From contig NZ_SLWS01000003.1 of assembly GCF_004345645.1 (NCBI RefSeq), forward strand, positions 496,001 to 560,000: a stretch of 64,000 bases of DNA. The letters are read 5' to 3'. The DNA is from Actinocrispum wychmicini (lineage in GTDB: Bacteria; Actinomycetota; Actinomycetes; Mycobacteriales; Pseudonocardiaceae). Shown here piece after piece: positions 44,912 to 53,496 of this stretch. Below the pieces are notes generated by a model, which was given only the letters and a program-made list of their open reading frames with translations, was not told the origin of the DNA and did not search any database. Each line of letters begins with the position of its first letter. Within the stretch, counting starts at the first letter, position 1. The translations under genes and the position numbers were made by a program.

Positions 44912-46188
44912 CCATCAGTGGTGAGTTGGTCGGTGTTGGTGTCGTAGTCGAAGAGTTCGGCGTACCGGCCCCAGTCGATCGCCGTGTCGAGTTGGTGTTG
45001 GGCGTCGGTGGCGGAGAAGGCGCGGCGGAGCAGGTCCAGGAAGAAGGTGGCACGCAGGGATCCGTCGGCGCTGGCGTCCAGTGCCCGGCAGATGGTTCGG
45101 ACCAGTGGGGCGTGGTCGCGCACCTGGGTGGCGAAGATCTTCTTGCTGTGCTGGATGTCCGCCGTGGTGAAGGCCGCGCCGGTAGCCGTGAGGTGCAGGT
45201 CGGCGCCGGTCACGACGAGCAGTTGCAGCATGGCCGCCGCGTCCACCAGGGGCAGCAGGTCGTCCACCTCGAAGTTGAGGTCGGTGGCCAGGTCGGGCAG
45301 GTCCGCGTCGCCGCCCCGGGCGTGGATGATCTCAACCAGGCCGGCCAGGCCGCCGACGGACGCCTGCGGCAGCGGACGGGCCGTCGGGGTGGGTTCGGGG
45401 CTCGACTCCTCGGTTTCGCGTCCGGCGAGCAGGTCGTAGAGGTGGTCGACCACGCTCGCGAACGCGGTGGACCGGCGGTCGCGCGGGCGAGCCAGGGGGA
45501 TGGTGACCTCGGCGCGGATGCGGCCCGGGTTGGCGCCGAGCACGAACACCCGGTCGGCGAGCAGCACCGCCTCCTCGATGTTGTGGGTGACGATGCAGAT
45601 CGCCTTGGTGGGGAACTGATCGCCGGCCCACAGGGACATCAGTTCGGTCCGCAGGTTCTCCGCGGTGAGCACGTCGAGCGCGGAGAACGGCTCGTCCATC
45701 AGCAACAGGTCCGGTTCGAGCACCAGGGCCCGCGCGAAGCCGACCCGCTGCCGCATCCCGCCGGAGAGTTCCTTGGGATACGCCGACTCGAAGCCGTCCA
45801 GGCCGATCAGGTCGAGCGCGGCCAGTGCGCGCGCCCGGCGTTCGGCGGGCGCGACACCCCGCGCGGCGAGACCAAGCTCCACATTGTCCTGCACGGTGAG
45901 CCACGGCATCAGCGCGAACGACTGGAACACCATGGCGGCACCGGGATTGGCGCCGTTGAGCACCTCGCCCCGGTACCGGACGGTTCCGCTGGTCGGGCTG
46001 ATCAGGCCGGCGACGGTCCGCAGTAACGTGGACTTCCCCGACCCCGACCGGCCCAGCAGCGCCACGATCTCGCCGGCTCGCAGGTCCAGGGTGATGCCGT
46101 CCAGTACGCGCAGTTCGTCGCCTGCCGCGCCGGTGAAGCTCTTGCTGACGTTGTCCATGCTGATCAACACGGGATCCTCCAGGTTCAC
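44890..46188 (-). CDS. NitT/TauT-type ABC ATPase with AAA-associated C-terminal domain
   Basis: 432 aa. Nucleotide-binding domain residues about 8-240: Walker A LLGRSGSGKST, signature ELSGGMRQRV, Walker B LLLMDEPFSALD, H-loop IVTHNIEEA. A second domain from about 280 (VGGLAGLVEIIHARGGDADL to AFSATDAQHQLDTAIDW) corresponds to the AAA-associated C-terminal domain that occurs with this subfamily and its double-length permease. Starts with a 4-nt overlap with the permease stop. Last gene in the operon behind mgtA and mgtC. No substrate-binding protein gene is present. Confidence 0.9.
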   Translation of the reverse strand: MNLEDPVLISMDNVSKSFTGAAGDELRVLDGITLDLRAGEIVALLGRSGSGKSTLLRTVAGLISPTSGTVRYRGEVLNGANPGAAMVFQSFALMPWLTVQDNVELGLAARGVAPAERRARALAALDLIGLDGFESAYPKELSGGMRQRVGFARALVLEPDLLLMDEPFSALDVLTAENLRTELMSLWAGDQFPTKAICIVTHNIEEAVLLADRVFVLGANPGRIRAEVTIPLARPRDRRSTAFASVVDHLYDLLAGRETEESSPEPTPTARPLPQASVGGLAGLVEIIHARGGDADLPDLATDLNFEVDDLLPLVDAAAMLQLLVVTGADLHLTATGAAFTTADIQHSKKIFATQVRDHAPLVRTICRALDASADGSLRATFFLDLLRRAFSATDAQHQLDTAIDWGRYAELFDYDTNTDQLTTDGYANAAR

Positions 46189-47921
46189 AGGGTGAAACGG
46201 CGTTCGGCGATGGCGTACAACCGGCGCCAGAACAGTCGGTTCAGGCCGACCACGTACAGGCTCATCACCGCGACGCCGATCAGGATCCGCGCCCCGTCGC
46301 CCGTTGTCGTGGCGTCCTTGATGTACGCGCCCAGCCCGGTCGCGGTGAGCGTGGTGCTACCGTAGCTGACGATCTCCGCGACGATGGACGCGTTCCAGGC
46401 GCCGCCGGCCGCGGTGATGCCGCCGGTGACGTAACTCGGGAAGATCGCCGGCAGGACGAGCCTGCGCCACCACAGTTTCCGGGGCAGCCGGAGGGTGGCG
46501 GCGGCCTCCCGCAGGTCGTTCGGGATCGCCGAGGCGCCGGCGATCACGTTGAACAGGATGTACCACTGCGCGCCCAACGCCATCAGCAGGATCCCGCCCC
46601 AGTCCAGGCTGATCCCGGTCGCCACCAGCACGCCCGTGATCAGCGGGAACAGGAAGTTCGCCGGGAACGACGCGCACACCTGGACAACCGGCTGCGCGAG
46701 CCGGGACACCTTGGGGTTGAGCCCGATCCACACGCCGATCGGCACCCACACGAGCGTCGCCACGACCAGCAACGCGATCACCCGGCCGAACGTCACCAGC
46801 CCGAGCAGCAGGGCGTGGCCGACCTCGCCGAACCCCGCCGTGTCCGCGATGAACGTGACCATCCGGACCAGGCCGTAGCCGATGAGCGCGAACACCACGA
46901 CCGCGAAGACCACGTCCCCGATCCGGCGCCGCACCGGCGATGTCCGAAGTGGACGGTCCGCGAGGCCCAACACCGCCATCAGCCGGTCCAGCGGCCGCAC
47001 CACCCAGCCGAACAGCCGGCCGAGCCCGCGCGGCACCCGAGACCGGCGCAGCAGGTCGAGCACGATGCTGCGGGGCGCGGTCGCCGCCTCGGACTCCTCC
47101 ACCCGGAACCGTTCCGCCCACGCCGTCAACGGCCGCCAGAACAGCACGTTCACACCGACCACCATGACGATCATCACCGCGATCGCCAGCAGGACCTTGC
47201 CGAGGTCGGCGTCGTCGGTCGCGGCGGCGACGTACGCGCCGATGCCTGGCAGCACGTACGAGTGGTTGTTGACGCTCAACGCCTCCGATGCCACCAGGAA
47301 GAACCAGCCGCCGCCGAAGCTCATCATCCCGTTCCACACCAACGGGATCATCCCGCCGGGCACGTCCACCCGCCAGAACCGCTGCCACTTCGACAGCCGC
47401 AGCAGGCGCGCGGCCTCGTCCAGCTCCCGGGGCTGGGACACCAGGGACTGGTAGAACGCGAACGTCATGTTCCACGCCTGCGAGGTGAAGATCGCGAACA
47501 CCGACGCGAACTCCAGGCCGAGCTGCGAGCCGGGGAACAGCGCGAGGAACCCGGTGATCGTCACCGAGAGGAACCCGAGGATCGGTACGGACTGCAGGAT
47601 GTCCAACACCGGCAGCAGAACCTTCTCCGCGCGCCTCAGTCGGGCCGCTGCCGTCGCGTACACGAACGTGAAGACGACCGACAGCACCAGCGCGGCGAAC
47701 ATGCGCAGCAGCGAACGGGCCGCGTAGTACGGCAGTTCGCCCGGGTCCGTGGAGATCCGGTCCGGTGCGTTGGCCTCGTCGAAGGGCGCGACGAGGCCGT
47801 GCGACAGCTGGACCACCGCCCACAGCAGCGCGGCGGCGCCGGCGAGCACCACCAGGTCCGCCGCGCCCTGCCGGGGGCGGGACAAGGCTGGGCGGGACGG
47901 GAAAGTACGCAGTAATGCCAT
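46185..47921 (-). CDS. ABC transporter permease, two fused BPD domains
   Basis: 578 aa from ATG 47921 (upstream in-frame starts would run into mgtC). Two copies of the binding-protein-dependent permease domain are fused: EAA-like loops DEAARLLRLSKWQRFWRVDV and REAAATLRLPRKLWWRRLVL, each with about six hydrophobic segments. Such double permeases pair with the AAA-associated ATPase that follows. Normally this type takes up nitrate, sulfonate or bicarbonate-like anions. Here it lies 1 nt behind an mgtC homologue and is in one operon with mgtA, so an ion-homeostasis role is more likely. Substrate undetermined. Confidence 0.9.
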   Translation of the reverse strand: MALLRTFPSRPALSRPRQGAADLVVLAGAAALLWAVVQLSHGLVAPFDEANAPDRISTDPGELPYYAARSLLRMFAALVLSVVFTFVYATAAARLRRAEKVLLPVLDILQSVPILGFLSVTITGFLALFPGSQLGLEFASVFAIFTSQAWNMTFAFYQSLVSQPRELDEAARLLRLSKWQRFWRVDVPGGMIPLVWNGMMSFGGGWFFLVASEALSVNNHSYVLPGIGAYVAAATDDADLGKVLLAIAVMIVMVVGVNVLFWRPLTAWAERFRVEESEAATAPRSIVLDLLRRSRVPRGLGRLFGWVVRPLDRLMAVLGLADRPLRTSPVRRRIGDVVFAVVVFALIGYGLVRMVTFIADTAGFGEVGHALLLGLVTFGRVIALLVVATLVWVPIGVWIGLNPKVSRLAQPVVQVCASFPANFLFPLITGVLVATGISLDWGGILLMALGAQWYILFNVIAGASAIPNDLREAAATLRLPRKLWWRRLVLPAIFPSYVTGGITAAGGAWNASIVAEIVSYGSTTLTATGLGAYIKDATTTGDGARILIGVAVMSLYVVGLNRLFWRRLYAIAERRFTL

Positions 47922-47922
47922 G

Positions 47923-48654
47923 TCACTTCTCCTGCCGCGGCGTTCGGACGTCCCACCGCACACTGGTCACCGAGGGTTCGAGGGACAGCCGGCTGACGGC
48001 CGTCTCCATCTGCTTGTCGTCCCGCCGGTCCGCGGCCAGTTCGGCGCGCACCTCGACGTGGCCGTTGTCGGGCGCGTTGCTGCTCTGCACCGACTCGAGC
48101 CGGAAATCCGTGCGCCCCAACGCCTGCACCAGCAACGCACGGACATGCGCCTCGGCGTCGTCCTTGGTCACCGCGCGGAAGATGTACACGGTCGGCGTCT
48201 CGTCGCCAGCCTCCGGCCGGCGGTCGATCACCCGGCCCAGCGGGCGCAGCAGGACGTTGACGATGACGACCACGACCGTGCCCGCCAAGGCGACCTGGTA
48301 AAGGCCGGCACCGGCCAACGAGCCGACCGCGGCCGAACACCACAGGGTCGCGGCGGTGTTCAACCCGCGCACCGTCAGCCCGTCCCGCAGGATCACCCCG
48401 GCGCCGAGGAAACCGATCCCGGACACGATCTGCGCCGCCACCCGGGTCGGGTCGGCGCTGCCGCTGCCGGTCAGCCCGCCGAAACCGTACGAGGACAACA
48501 GGACGAACAGCGTCGCCCCGGCCGCGACCAGCGCGTTGGTCCGCAGGCCCGCCATCCGGGCCCGGTACTGCCGTTCGAATCCGATCGCGGTGCCCAGCCC
48601 GACACCGGCGCCCAGGCGCAGCAGCATTTCCGCAGTCGTCATAACCGCGCTCAC
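47923..48654 (-). CDS. mgtC: MgtC/SapB-family membrane protein
   Basis: 243 aa. N-terminal membrane domain with four or five TM helices bearing the MgtC signature (RLGAGVGLGTAIGFERQYR and QIVSGIGFLGAGVILRDG), then a cytoplasmic ACT-like C-terminal domain from about 155 (TPTVYIFRAVTKDDAEAHVR). MgtC proteins help growth at low Mg2+, in pathogens by modulating ATP synthase or other transporters. It sits 21 nt downstream of the mgtA gene and 1 nt upstream of the permease, so all are co-transcribed. Alternative start a few codons in is possible (MTTAEML). Confidence 0.93.
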   Translation of the reverse strand: MSAVMTTAEMLLRLGAGVGLGTAIGFERQYRARMAGLRTNALVAAGATLFVLLSSYGFGGLTGSGSADPTRVAAQIVSGIGFLGAGVILRDGLTVRGLNTAATLWCSAAVGSLAGAGLYQVALAGTVVVVIVNVLLRPLGRVIDRRPEAGDETPTVYIFRAVTKDDAEAHVRALLVQALGRTDFRLESVQSSNAPDNGHVEVRAELAADRRDDKQMETAVSRLSLEPSVTSVRWDVRTPRQEK

Positions 48655-48675
48655 TTTCTTACAGTGTAAAAGGAG

Positions 48676-51267
48676 TTACAGCCAGGCGCCTGTCCGACGC
48701 GTGTACATCGTCTTCGCCAGCTGTGCGGCCACCCCGTACGCCGCCAGAATGGCTACCAGCCAAGGGAAATAGCCGAGTGGCAGTGCGGACAGGAGTAATG
48801 GTCCGGCCAGGGGCGACAGCGGCAGCGCCAGCGCGACGAACGCCACCACGCACGTGGCGACGAGCACCTGCCGAGACGGCCGACTGCCCATAATGGACCG
48901 CAGCACGAGGACGGCGATCAGCTGGGACAGCAGGCCTTCGACGAACCACCCGGTCTGGAACACCGTCGGGTCAGTGTCATTGTTACTGCCCGTGCCCAAC
49001 GCCCACCACAGCACCGCGAACGTGGTCACGTCGAACAGCGAGCTGACCGGTCCGAACACGAGCATGAACCGGACCAGGCCGCCCGCCTGCCACCGGCGCG
49101 GGCGCTTCAGGTACTCCCGGTCGACCCGGTCCCACGGCAGCGCGAGCTGAGCGGTGTCGTACAAAAGGTTCTGGACCATCAGCTGCACCGGCAGCATCGG
49201 CAGGAACGGCAGGAACGCACTGGCCACGAGCACCGACAGCACGTTGCCGAAGTTGGAGCTCGCGGTGATCTTGACGTACTTCATCGTGTTGCCAAGCGTG
49301 CGCCGGCCTTCCACGACGCCGTCGGCGAGCGCGCTCAGGTCCCGTTCGGTCAGGATGAGGTCGGCCGCGTCCTTGGCGACGTCCGTGCCGCCCTGTACCG
49401 AGATCCCGACGTCGGCGGCACGCAGCGCCAGCGCGTCGTTCACGCCGTCGCCGACGAAACCCACCGAGTGGCCCGCCGACCGCAGTTCGGCGACGATCCG
49501 CGCTTTGTTCGCCGGGGTGAGCTTGGCGAACACCGTTCCGGTCGTGACCAGCCGCCGAAGGTGGGCGGCGCTGGCGCGGTCGATCTCGTGACCCTGCACC
49601 ACCTCACCGATCCGCAGGCCCGCCTGTCCGGCCACGAACGCTGCGACGTGCTGGTTGTCCCCGGTGAGGATCTTCACTGACACGCCGCGCTCGTCCAGCG
49701 AACGCACGGCTGTGGCGGTGCTGGCCCGGACCGGGTCGACGAACCCCACGAACCCGACGAGCACGAGCCCGGCTTCGTCCATTTCGGAGTAACCGCCCAA
49801 CCGCGCCGGTTGCTGGCGTGCGGCCACGGCGAGGATCCGCATGCCGTGTTCGGCGTAGGCGCGGACGAGGTCCTCGGTGTCCCGTCGCCGGGCGTCAGTC
49901 AGTTCGATGACCGCACCCGCCTGCCACGCTTGGGCGCATCGCGGCAGGACCTGGTCCGGGTCTCCTTTGGTGATCACAATGTGCTCGTCGTCGTGCCGCA
50001 CCACCACGGTCGCCCGGCGTCGGTCGTGGTCGAAGCCGATCTCGTCGACTGCGCTGTAGGCCGCGTTGTTCGACACAGCATCTTCGTCACCGGCGAGCTG
50101 GTCCGCGATGGCCTCGTCGAGCCGGTTGCGTGGCCCGGACTGGAATCGTACTGCCAGGTACGCGTATTCGGCGGCTTCGCCGTCAGGCTGGCCGTACAGG
50201 TCGATGCTGTGCGCGTACGCCACGCGGTCCTCAGTGAGCGTGCCGGTCTTGTCCACGCACAGCACGTCCATGGCGCCGAGGTCCTGGATCGCGTTGAGCC
50301 GCTTGACGACCACCTTGCGCTCGGCGAGCCGGACCGCGCCGCGCGCGAGGTTCGTGGTGACGATGACCGGCAGCATCTCCGGGGTGAGCCCGACCGCCAC
50401 GGCCGCCGCGAACATCGCCGCCTGCGCCCAGTCACCGGTGACGAACCCGTTGACGGCCAGCACGATCGGCACCATGACCAGCATGAACTTGACGAGCGTC
50501 CAGCCGACCGCGCGGACGCCGAGGTCGAACCCGGACGCCGGGCGCGCGCCCTGGATGTCCCGGGCGATCGTGCCGAAGTACGTGTCCGATCCGGTCGCGA
50601 CCACCACCGCGGTGGCCGTGCCCGCCACCACGGAAGTGCCCGCGAAACAGATCGTCTCTATGTCCACAATGGACGCCTGACGCGTGTTGGTCACGCCTTT
50701 GCGCTCGGGCAGCGTCTCGCCGGACAGCCCGGACTGGTCCACCATCAGGTCCACCGCGCTCACCAGCCGTACGTCGGCGGGCACCACGTCACCCGGGACG
50801 AGCAACACCACGTCGCCCAGCACGAGGTCTTCGACCGGCACTTCCCGCGTCACGGCAGTGTGGCCGTCGCTCGCGCGTCGGCGCACGGTTGCTGTCGCGC
50901 TGACACGTGCGCGCAGCGCGTCCACCGCGCGGTCCGAGCGAGTGTGCTGCCAGAACCGCAACCCCACGGCCAGCACGACCATCGCGCCGACCGTCACGGC
51001 GCCGCGCACGTCGCCGACAACGACGAACACCACACACAGGCCCGTCAGCAACGCGATGAACGGACTGTTCACACCCGCGCGCACACGCGCCCACACGCTG
51101 GCGCGCGTCGGCCTGGCCACATGGTTGTCGCCGTGCTGGGCCAGCCGGTCGGCCGCCTCGGCCTCGGTCAGGCCCTTCGGAGTGCCGTGCACGGCACGGA
51201 ACAGCGGCAGCTCGGCCGCGTTCGCCAGTTCACGCAGGCGGGCGTCGTCGGAGAATGTCTTGAACAT
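48676..51267 (-). CDS. mgtA: MgtA-type magnesium-translocating P-type ATPase
   Basis: 863-aa P-ATPase of type IIIB (MgtA/MgtB). Phosphorylation site Asp339 in VLCVDKTGTLTEDR, TGES-like SGETLPERKG, MxGDGxND equivalent GFVGDGVNDALALRAADVGI and the ion-binding TM4 region are all present. It imports Mg2+ with ATP. N-terminus MFKTFSDDARLRELANAAEL. First gene of a four-gene operon with mgtC and an ABC pair. Its leader carries a canonical promoter, a 21-codon ORF and a possible attenuator stem (see 51323-51486). Confidence 0.94.
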   Translation of the reverse strand: MFKTFSDDARLRELANAAELPLFRAVHGTPKGLTEAEAADRLAQHGDNHVARPTRASVWARVRAGVNSPFIALLTGLCVVFVVVGDVRGAVTVGAMVVLAVGLRFWQHTRSDRAVDALRARVSATATVRRRASDGHTAVTREVPVEDLVLGDVVLLVPGDVVPADVRLVSAVDLMVDQSGLSGETLPERKGVTNTRQASIVDIETICFAGTSVVAGTATAVVVATGSDTYFGTIARDIQGARPASGFDLGVRAVGWTLVKFMLVMVPIVLAVNGFVTGDWAQAAMFAAAVAVGLTPEMLPVIVTTNLARGAVRLAERKVVVKRLNAIQDLGAMDVLCVDKTGTLTEDRVAYAHSIDLYGQPDGEAAEYAYLAVRFQSGPRNRLDEAIADQLAGDEDAVSNNAAYSAVDEIGFDHDRRRATVVVRHDDEHIVITKGDPDQVLPRCAQAWQAGAVIELTDARRRDTEDLVRAYAEHGMRILAVAARQQPARLGGYSEMDEAGLVLVGFVGFVDPVRASTATAVRSLDERGVSVKILTGDNQHVAAFVAGQAGLRIGEVVQGHEIDRASAAHLRRLVTTGTVFAKLTPANKARIVAELRSAGHSVGFVGDGVNDALALRAADVGISVQGGTDVAKDAADLILTERDLSALADGVVEGRRTLGNTMKYVKITASSNFGNVLSVLVASAFLPFLPMLPVQLMVQNLLYDTAQLALPWDRVDREYLKRPRRWQAGGLVRFMLVFGPVSSLFDVTTFAVLWWALGTGSNNDTDPTVFQTGWFVEGLLSQLIAVLVLRSIMGSRPSRQVLVATCVVAFVALALPLSPLAGPLLLSALPLGYFPWLVAILAAYGVAAQLAKTMYTRRTGAWL

Positions 51268-51322
51268 GGTGCGGTCCTGTCACGTCGGCGGCGTCGGCCG
51301 GGAACAACTGGCAACGACGAGC

Positions 51323-51381
51323 ACCACGCGGACCGCCGGGCTAACTGAGCCCTCGCGGGCGCGGCCGGGCGACCGCGTGGT
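51323..51381 (-). promoter_or_regulatory. Possible attenuator stem in the mgtA leader
   Basis: accacgcgg (51323-51331) and ccgcgtggt (51373-51381) are perfect 9-bp complements. One arm lies inside the leader ORF codons, the other between the leader ORF stop and mgtA. Ribosome position on the leader would decide whether the stem forms, as in known mgtA leader attenuation. The conserved M-box Mg riboswitch pattern was not seen. Confidence 0.45.
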
Positions 51382-51406
51382 CGTGACTACTTCCCTCGCC
51401 GGTCAT
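51341..51406 (-). CDS. 21-codon leader ORF upstream of mgtA
   Basis: ATG at 51406 to a TAG at 51341-51343 encodes MTGEGSSHDHAVARPRPRGL followed by S. It is preceded by an exceptionally strong Shine-Dalgarno (ggagggagg on the reverse strand, 51415-51423, 8 nt from the ATG) and lies about 45 nt after the predicted transcription start. The late RPRPR run with proline codons is reminiscent of the proline-rich mgtL leader in enterobacteria, where slow translation at low Mg2+ or proline permits mgtA transcription. No homology is claimed. A 9-bp stem partner lies beyond its stop. Confidence 0.6.
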   Translation of the reverse strand: MTGEGSSHDHAVARPRPRGLS

Positions 51407-51457
51407 CCGGCACACCTCCCTCCAGCACAAGTCCTGGCCGCTCAGCGGCCATGAGCC

Positions 51458-51486
51458 ATTAGACATGAGCGGGCCCGATCAGTCAA
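51458..51486 (-). promoter_or_regulatory. mgtA promoter
   Basis: On the reverse strand ttgact (51481-51486) and tctaat (51458-51463) are separated by exactly 17 nt, a near-ideal housekeeping sigma promoter. Transcription would start near 51451. The -35 is overlapped by the ArsR-like inverted repeat at 51484-51505. Confidence 0.7.
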
Positions 51487-51505
51487 ACAGTTGTGCAAGT
51501 GTTTG
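51484..51505. promoter_or_regulatory. Candidate ArsR operator
   Basis: caaac-agttgtgcaagt-gtttg: inverted repeat with the ttgtgcaa core typical of ArsR/SmtB-type sites. It overlaps the mgtA -35 and lies 39 nt ahead of the divergent arsR start. Confidence 0.6.
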
Positions 51506-51543
51506 TTCTATGTCACTCTGGCGGTATCACCCGAGAGGACGCC

Positions 51544-51894
51544 GTGCCCGTCGAACACTTACCCCAGCCCGCTGAACCGTTGCCCGCCGACCTGCTGCAG
51601 GACACCGCGGCGACCTTCGGGATGCTCGCCGGGAGCGTGCGCCTGCAGATCGTGTGGCTGCTCGCCGCGGGTGAGCGTGACGTGGGCACGCTCGCGGCCG
51701 AGGTCGGCCAGTCCGTGGCCACGGTCAGCCACCACTTGGCCAAGCTCAAGCTGGCCGGTCTGGTGCGCGCCCGCCGCGAGGGAAAGCGCCAGGTGTATGT
51801 CGCCGCCGATCCGCATGTGGTCGACGTGGTCCGGCTGGCAGTCCGACACCAGGACGAACTCAGGACACCCTCGCAGGCCCGCGCCACCCGCTGA
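51544..51894 (+). CDS. ArsR/SmtB-family regulator
   Basis: 116 aa from GTG 51544, chosen for gagagga upstream and the usual N-terminal length. Winged helix with recognition helix QSVATVSHHLAKLKLAGLVR and wing RREGKRQVYVAADPHV. The classic alpha3 CVC metal site is absent (sequence GERDVGTLAAEVG has no cysteine), though a His-rich C-terminal alpha5-like motif, DPHVVDVVRLAVRHQDE, with two His could be a metal site as in CzrA/NmtR relatives. Divergent from mgtA with an inverted repeat over the mgtA -35, so it likely controls that operon. Confidence 0.88.
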   Translation: MPVEHLPQPAEPLPADLLQDTAATFGMLAGSVRLQIVWLLAAGERDVGTLAAEVGQSVATVSHHLAKLKLAGLVRARREGKRQVYVAADPHVVDVVRLAVRHQDELRTPSQARATR

Positions 51895-51937
51895 CCCCCG
51901 GGGTTAGGCTTTCAGGTCGCACCCGGGAGGGGGACCT

Positions 51938-53188
51938 ATGAGCCGGCCACGTGGGTTGATCCGCCGACACCGGGATTTTCGGTGGTTCTGGTCCGGGCAG
52001 GCCGTGTCGGTGATGGGTACGCAGGTCACGGCGGTCGCTTTGCCTTTGGTGGCCACGCTGTTACTGGATGCGCGGGCGGGTGCGGTCGGCGCGATCGCGG
52101 CGGCGACCTACCTGCCGAACGTCGTGGTTCCGATGCTGGCGGGTCACTGGTTGGAGACGCGTCGTCGCCGGCCCGCGTTGATTGGCGCGGATGTCGTGCG
52201 GGCCTTGGCGCTGGCGGTGGTGCCGTTGTCGGTGTTGTTGGGCTTTTTGTCGTTGCCGCTCCTGGTTGTTGTCGCGTTCGTGGTCGGGGCCGCGAGTGTG
52301 GTGTTCGACGTGGGGAGTTTTGCCTACGTACCAGGCATGGTGGACGACGACGACCTGCCGAGGGCGAACCAGGCACTGGAGGGCTCGCTGACAGTCGCCC
52401 AGGTCGCCGGCCCAGGGTTCGCCGGTGTGCTGGTGCAATGGCTGGGGCCGGCGGTCGCGGTCCTGGTCGACTCGGCCAGCTACATCGCCAGCTTGGTGGG
52501 CATCACCGCCGCGCGCCGGCCGGAGCCGGAGCCGGTGGTGGACAGCACTGAGCGGCGCAAGGTGCTGGCGGGGTTACGGCACCTGCTCGGCAACCCGGTG
52601 CTGCGGGCGTTGACCATCCACGCGGGTGTGTACAACGTGGGTTCGCAGATCTTGATGGTGAACCTGTTGGTGTGGCTGGTGTCCGACCGGCAGGTGAGTG
52701 TCGGCGTCTACGGGCTCGGGTTGTCGGCGGCGGGCGCGGGGGCGTTCGTCGGCACCATGTCGGTGTTACGGGTCAGCGGCCGGATCGGCTACGGCTGGAC
52801 GTATGTGTTGGCATTGCTGCTGTTCACCGGCGTGCCGCTGGTTCTCGCCGCGCTGCCCATGAGCGGTACCGCGTTGGGTGTCGCCGTTTCGGCGGTGTGG
52901 GTGGTGGCGGGAGTGGGGCTGGGCGGGGCGAACGTGCTGTCCACGACGCTGCGGCAGGCGGCGGTGCCGAAGGCGGCGCTGGCCAGGTCCATTGGCACGT
53001 ACCGGTTTCTGATCTTCGGCGTGATCCCGTTGGGCAGTGCGGCGGCCGGTGTGATCGGGGAGACGTTCGGCAGCCGGACCGGAGTCGCCGTCGGCACGGT
53101 CGTCATGGCTCTTTCGGCGGTACCGATGGTGCGCCGTGAAGTGCGTGGGTTACATGATCCCCAAGACGCGGTGACCACGGCCGACTGA
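51938..53188 (+). CDS. MFS transporter (EntS/MFS_3-like)
   Basis: 416 aa, 12 hydrophobic segments, N-terminus RHRDFRWFWSGQAVSVMGTQ and TYLPNVVVPMLAGHWLETRR, as in the enterobactin-exporter/TetV-like MFS group common in actinomycetes next to siderophore or antibiotic genes. It lies 43 nt after arsR and may be in the same unit. Unusually rich in TTA codons (at least four: in L-L-L-D, G-L-R-H, V-L-R-V and G-L-H-D), unlike its neighbours, which could make it dependent on bldA or hint at a different origin. It may serve the MbtH/NRPS cluster that begins about 90 nt downstream. Confidence 0.88.
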   Translation: MSRPRGLIRRHRDFRWFWSGQAVSVMGTQVTAVALPLVATLLLDARAGAVGAIAAATYLPNVVVPMLAGHWLETRRRRPALIGADVVRALALAVVPLSVLLGFLSLPLLVVVAFVVGAASVVFDVGSFAYVPGMVDDDDLPRANQALEGSLTVAQVAGPGFAGVLVQWLGPAVAVLVDSASYIASLVGITAARRPEPEPVVDSTERRKVLAGLRHLLGNPVLRALTIHAGVYNVGSQILMVNLLVWLVSDRQVSVGVYGLGLSAAGAGAFVGTMSVLRVSGRIGYGWTYVLALLLFTGVPLVLAALPMSGTALGVAVSAVWVVAGVGLGGANVLSTTLRQAAVPKAALARSIGTYRFLIFGVIPLGSAAAGVIGETFGSRTGVAVGTVVMALSAVPMVRREVRGLHDPQDAVTTAD

Positions 53189-53275
53189 TTTTTCCCAGAC
53201 CTTGAGCGTCTTCCGTTTCGGCTGGGCGTGGCGATAAAATGCGATCAGCCGAATTGGTGTTACGGAGGCGGGCCG

Positions 53276-53470
53276 ATGTCGGATGACCGGACGTACCTCG
53301 TCGTGGTCAACCACCAGGAACAGTACTCGATCTGGTTGGCGGACAAGGACATTCCGGACGGCTGGCGCGCCGAGGGGATGAGCGGGACCAAGCCGGAGTG
53401 TATCGGCCACATCGAGGAGATCTGGACGGACATGCGTCCGTTGAGTCTCCGGCTGAAAACCGACGGCTGA
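53276..53470 (+). CDS. MbtH-like protein
   Basis: 64 aa from ATG 53276 with RBS ggaggcggg. VVVNHQEQYSIWLADKDIPD, GWRAEGMSG, ECIGHIEEIWTDMRPLSLRL are the MbtH hallmark residues. MbtH proteins bind adenylation domains and help them fold and activate their amino acid. It marks the left border of the second biosynthetic cluster and is the partner for the C-A-PCP protein at 55990. Confidence 0.95.
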   Translation: MSDDRTYLVVVNHQEQYSIWLADKDIPDGWRAEGMSGTKPECIGHIEEIWTDMRPLSLRLKTDG

Positions 53471-53496
53471 GCGTCCCGGTCGACGATGAGGGGGAC

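Noticed and set aside
51268..51460. M-box (ykoK) magnesium riboswitch upstream of mgtA
   Set aside because: I do not see the conserved M-box sequence; a leader ORF with stem is a better description.
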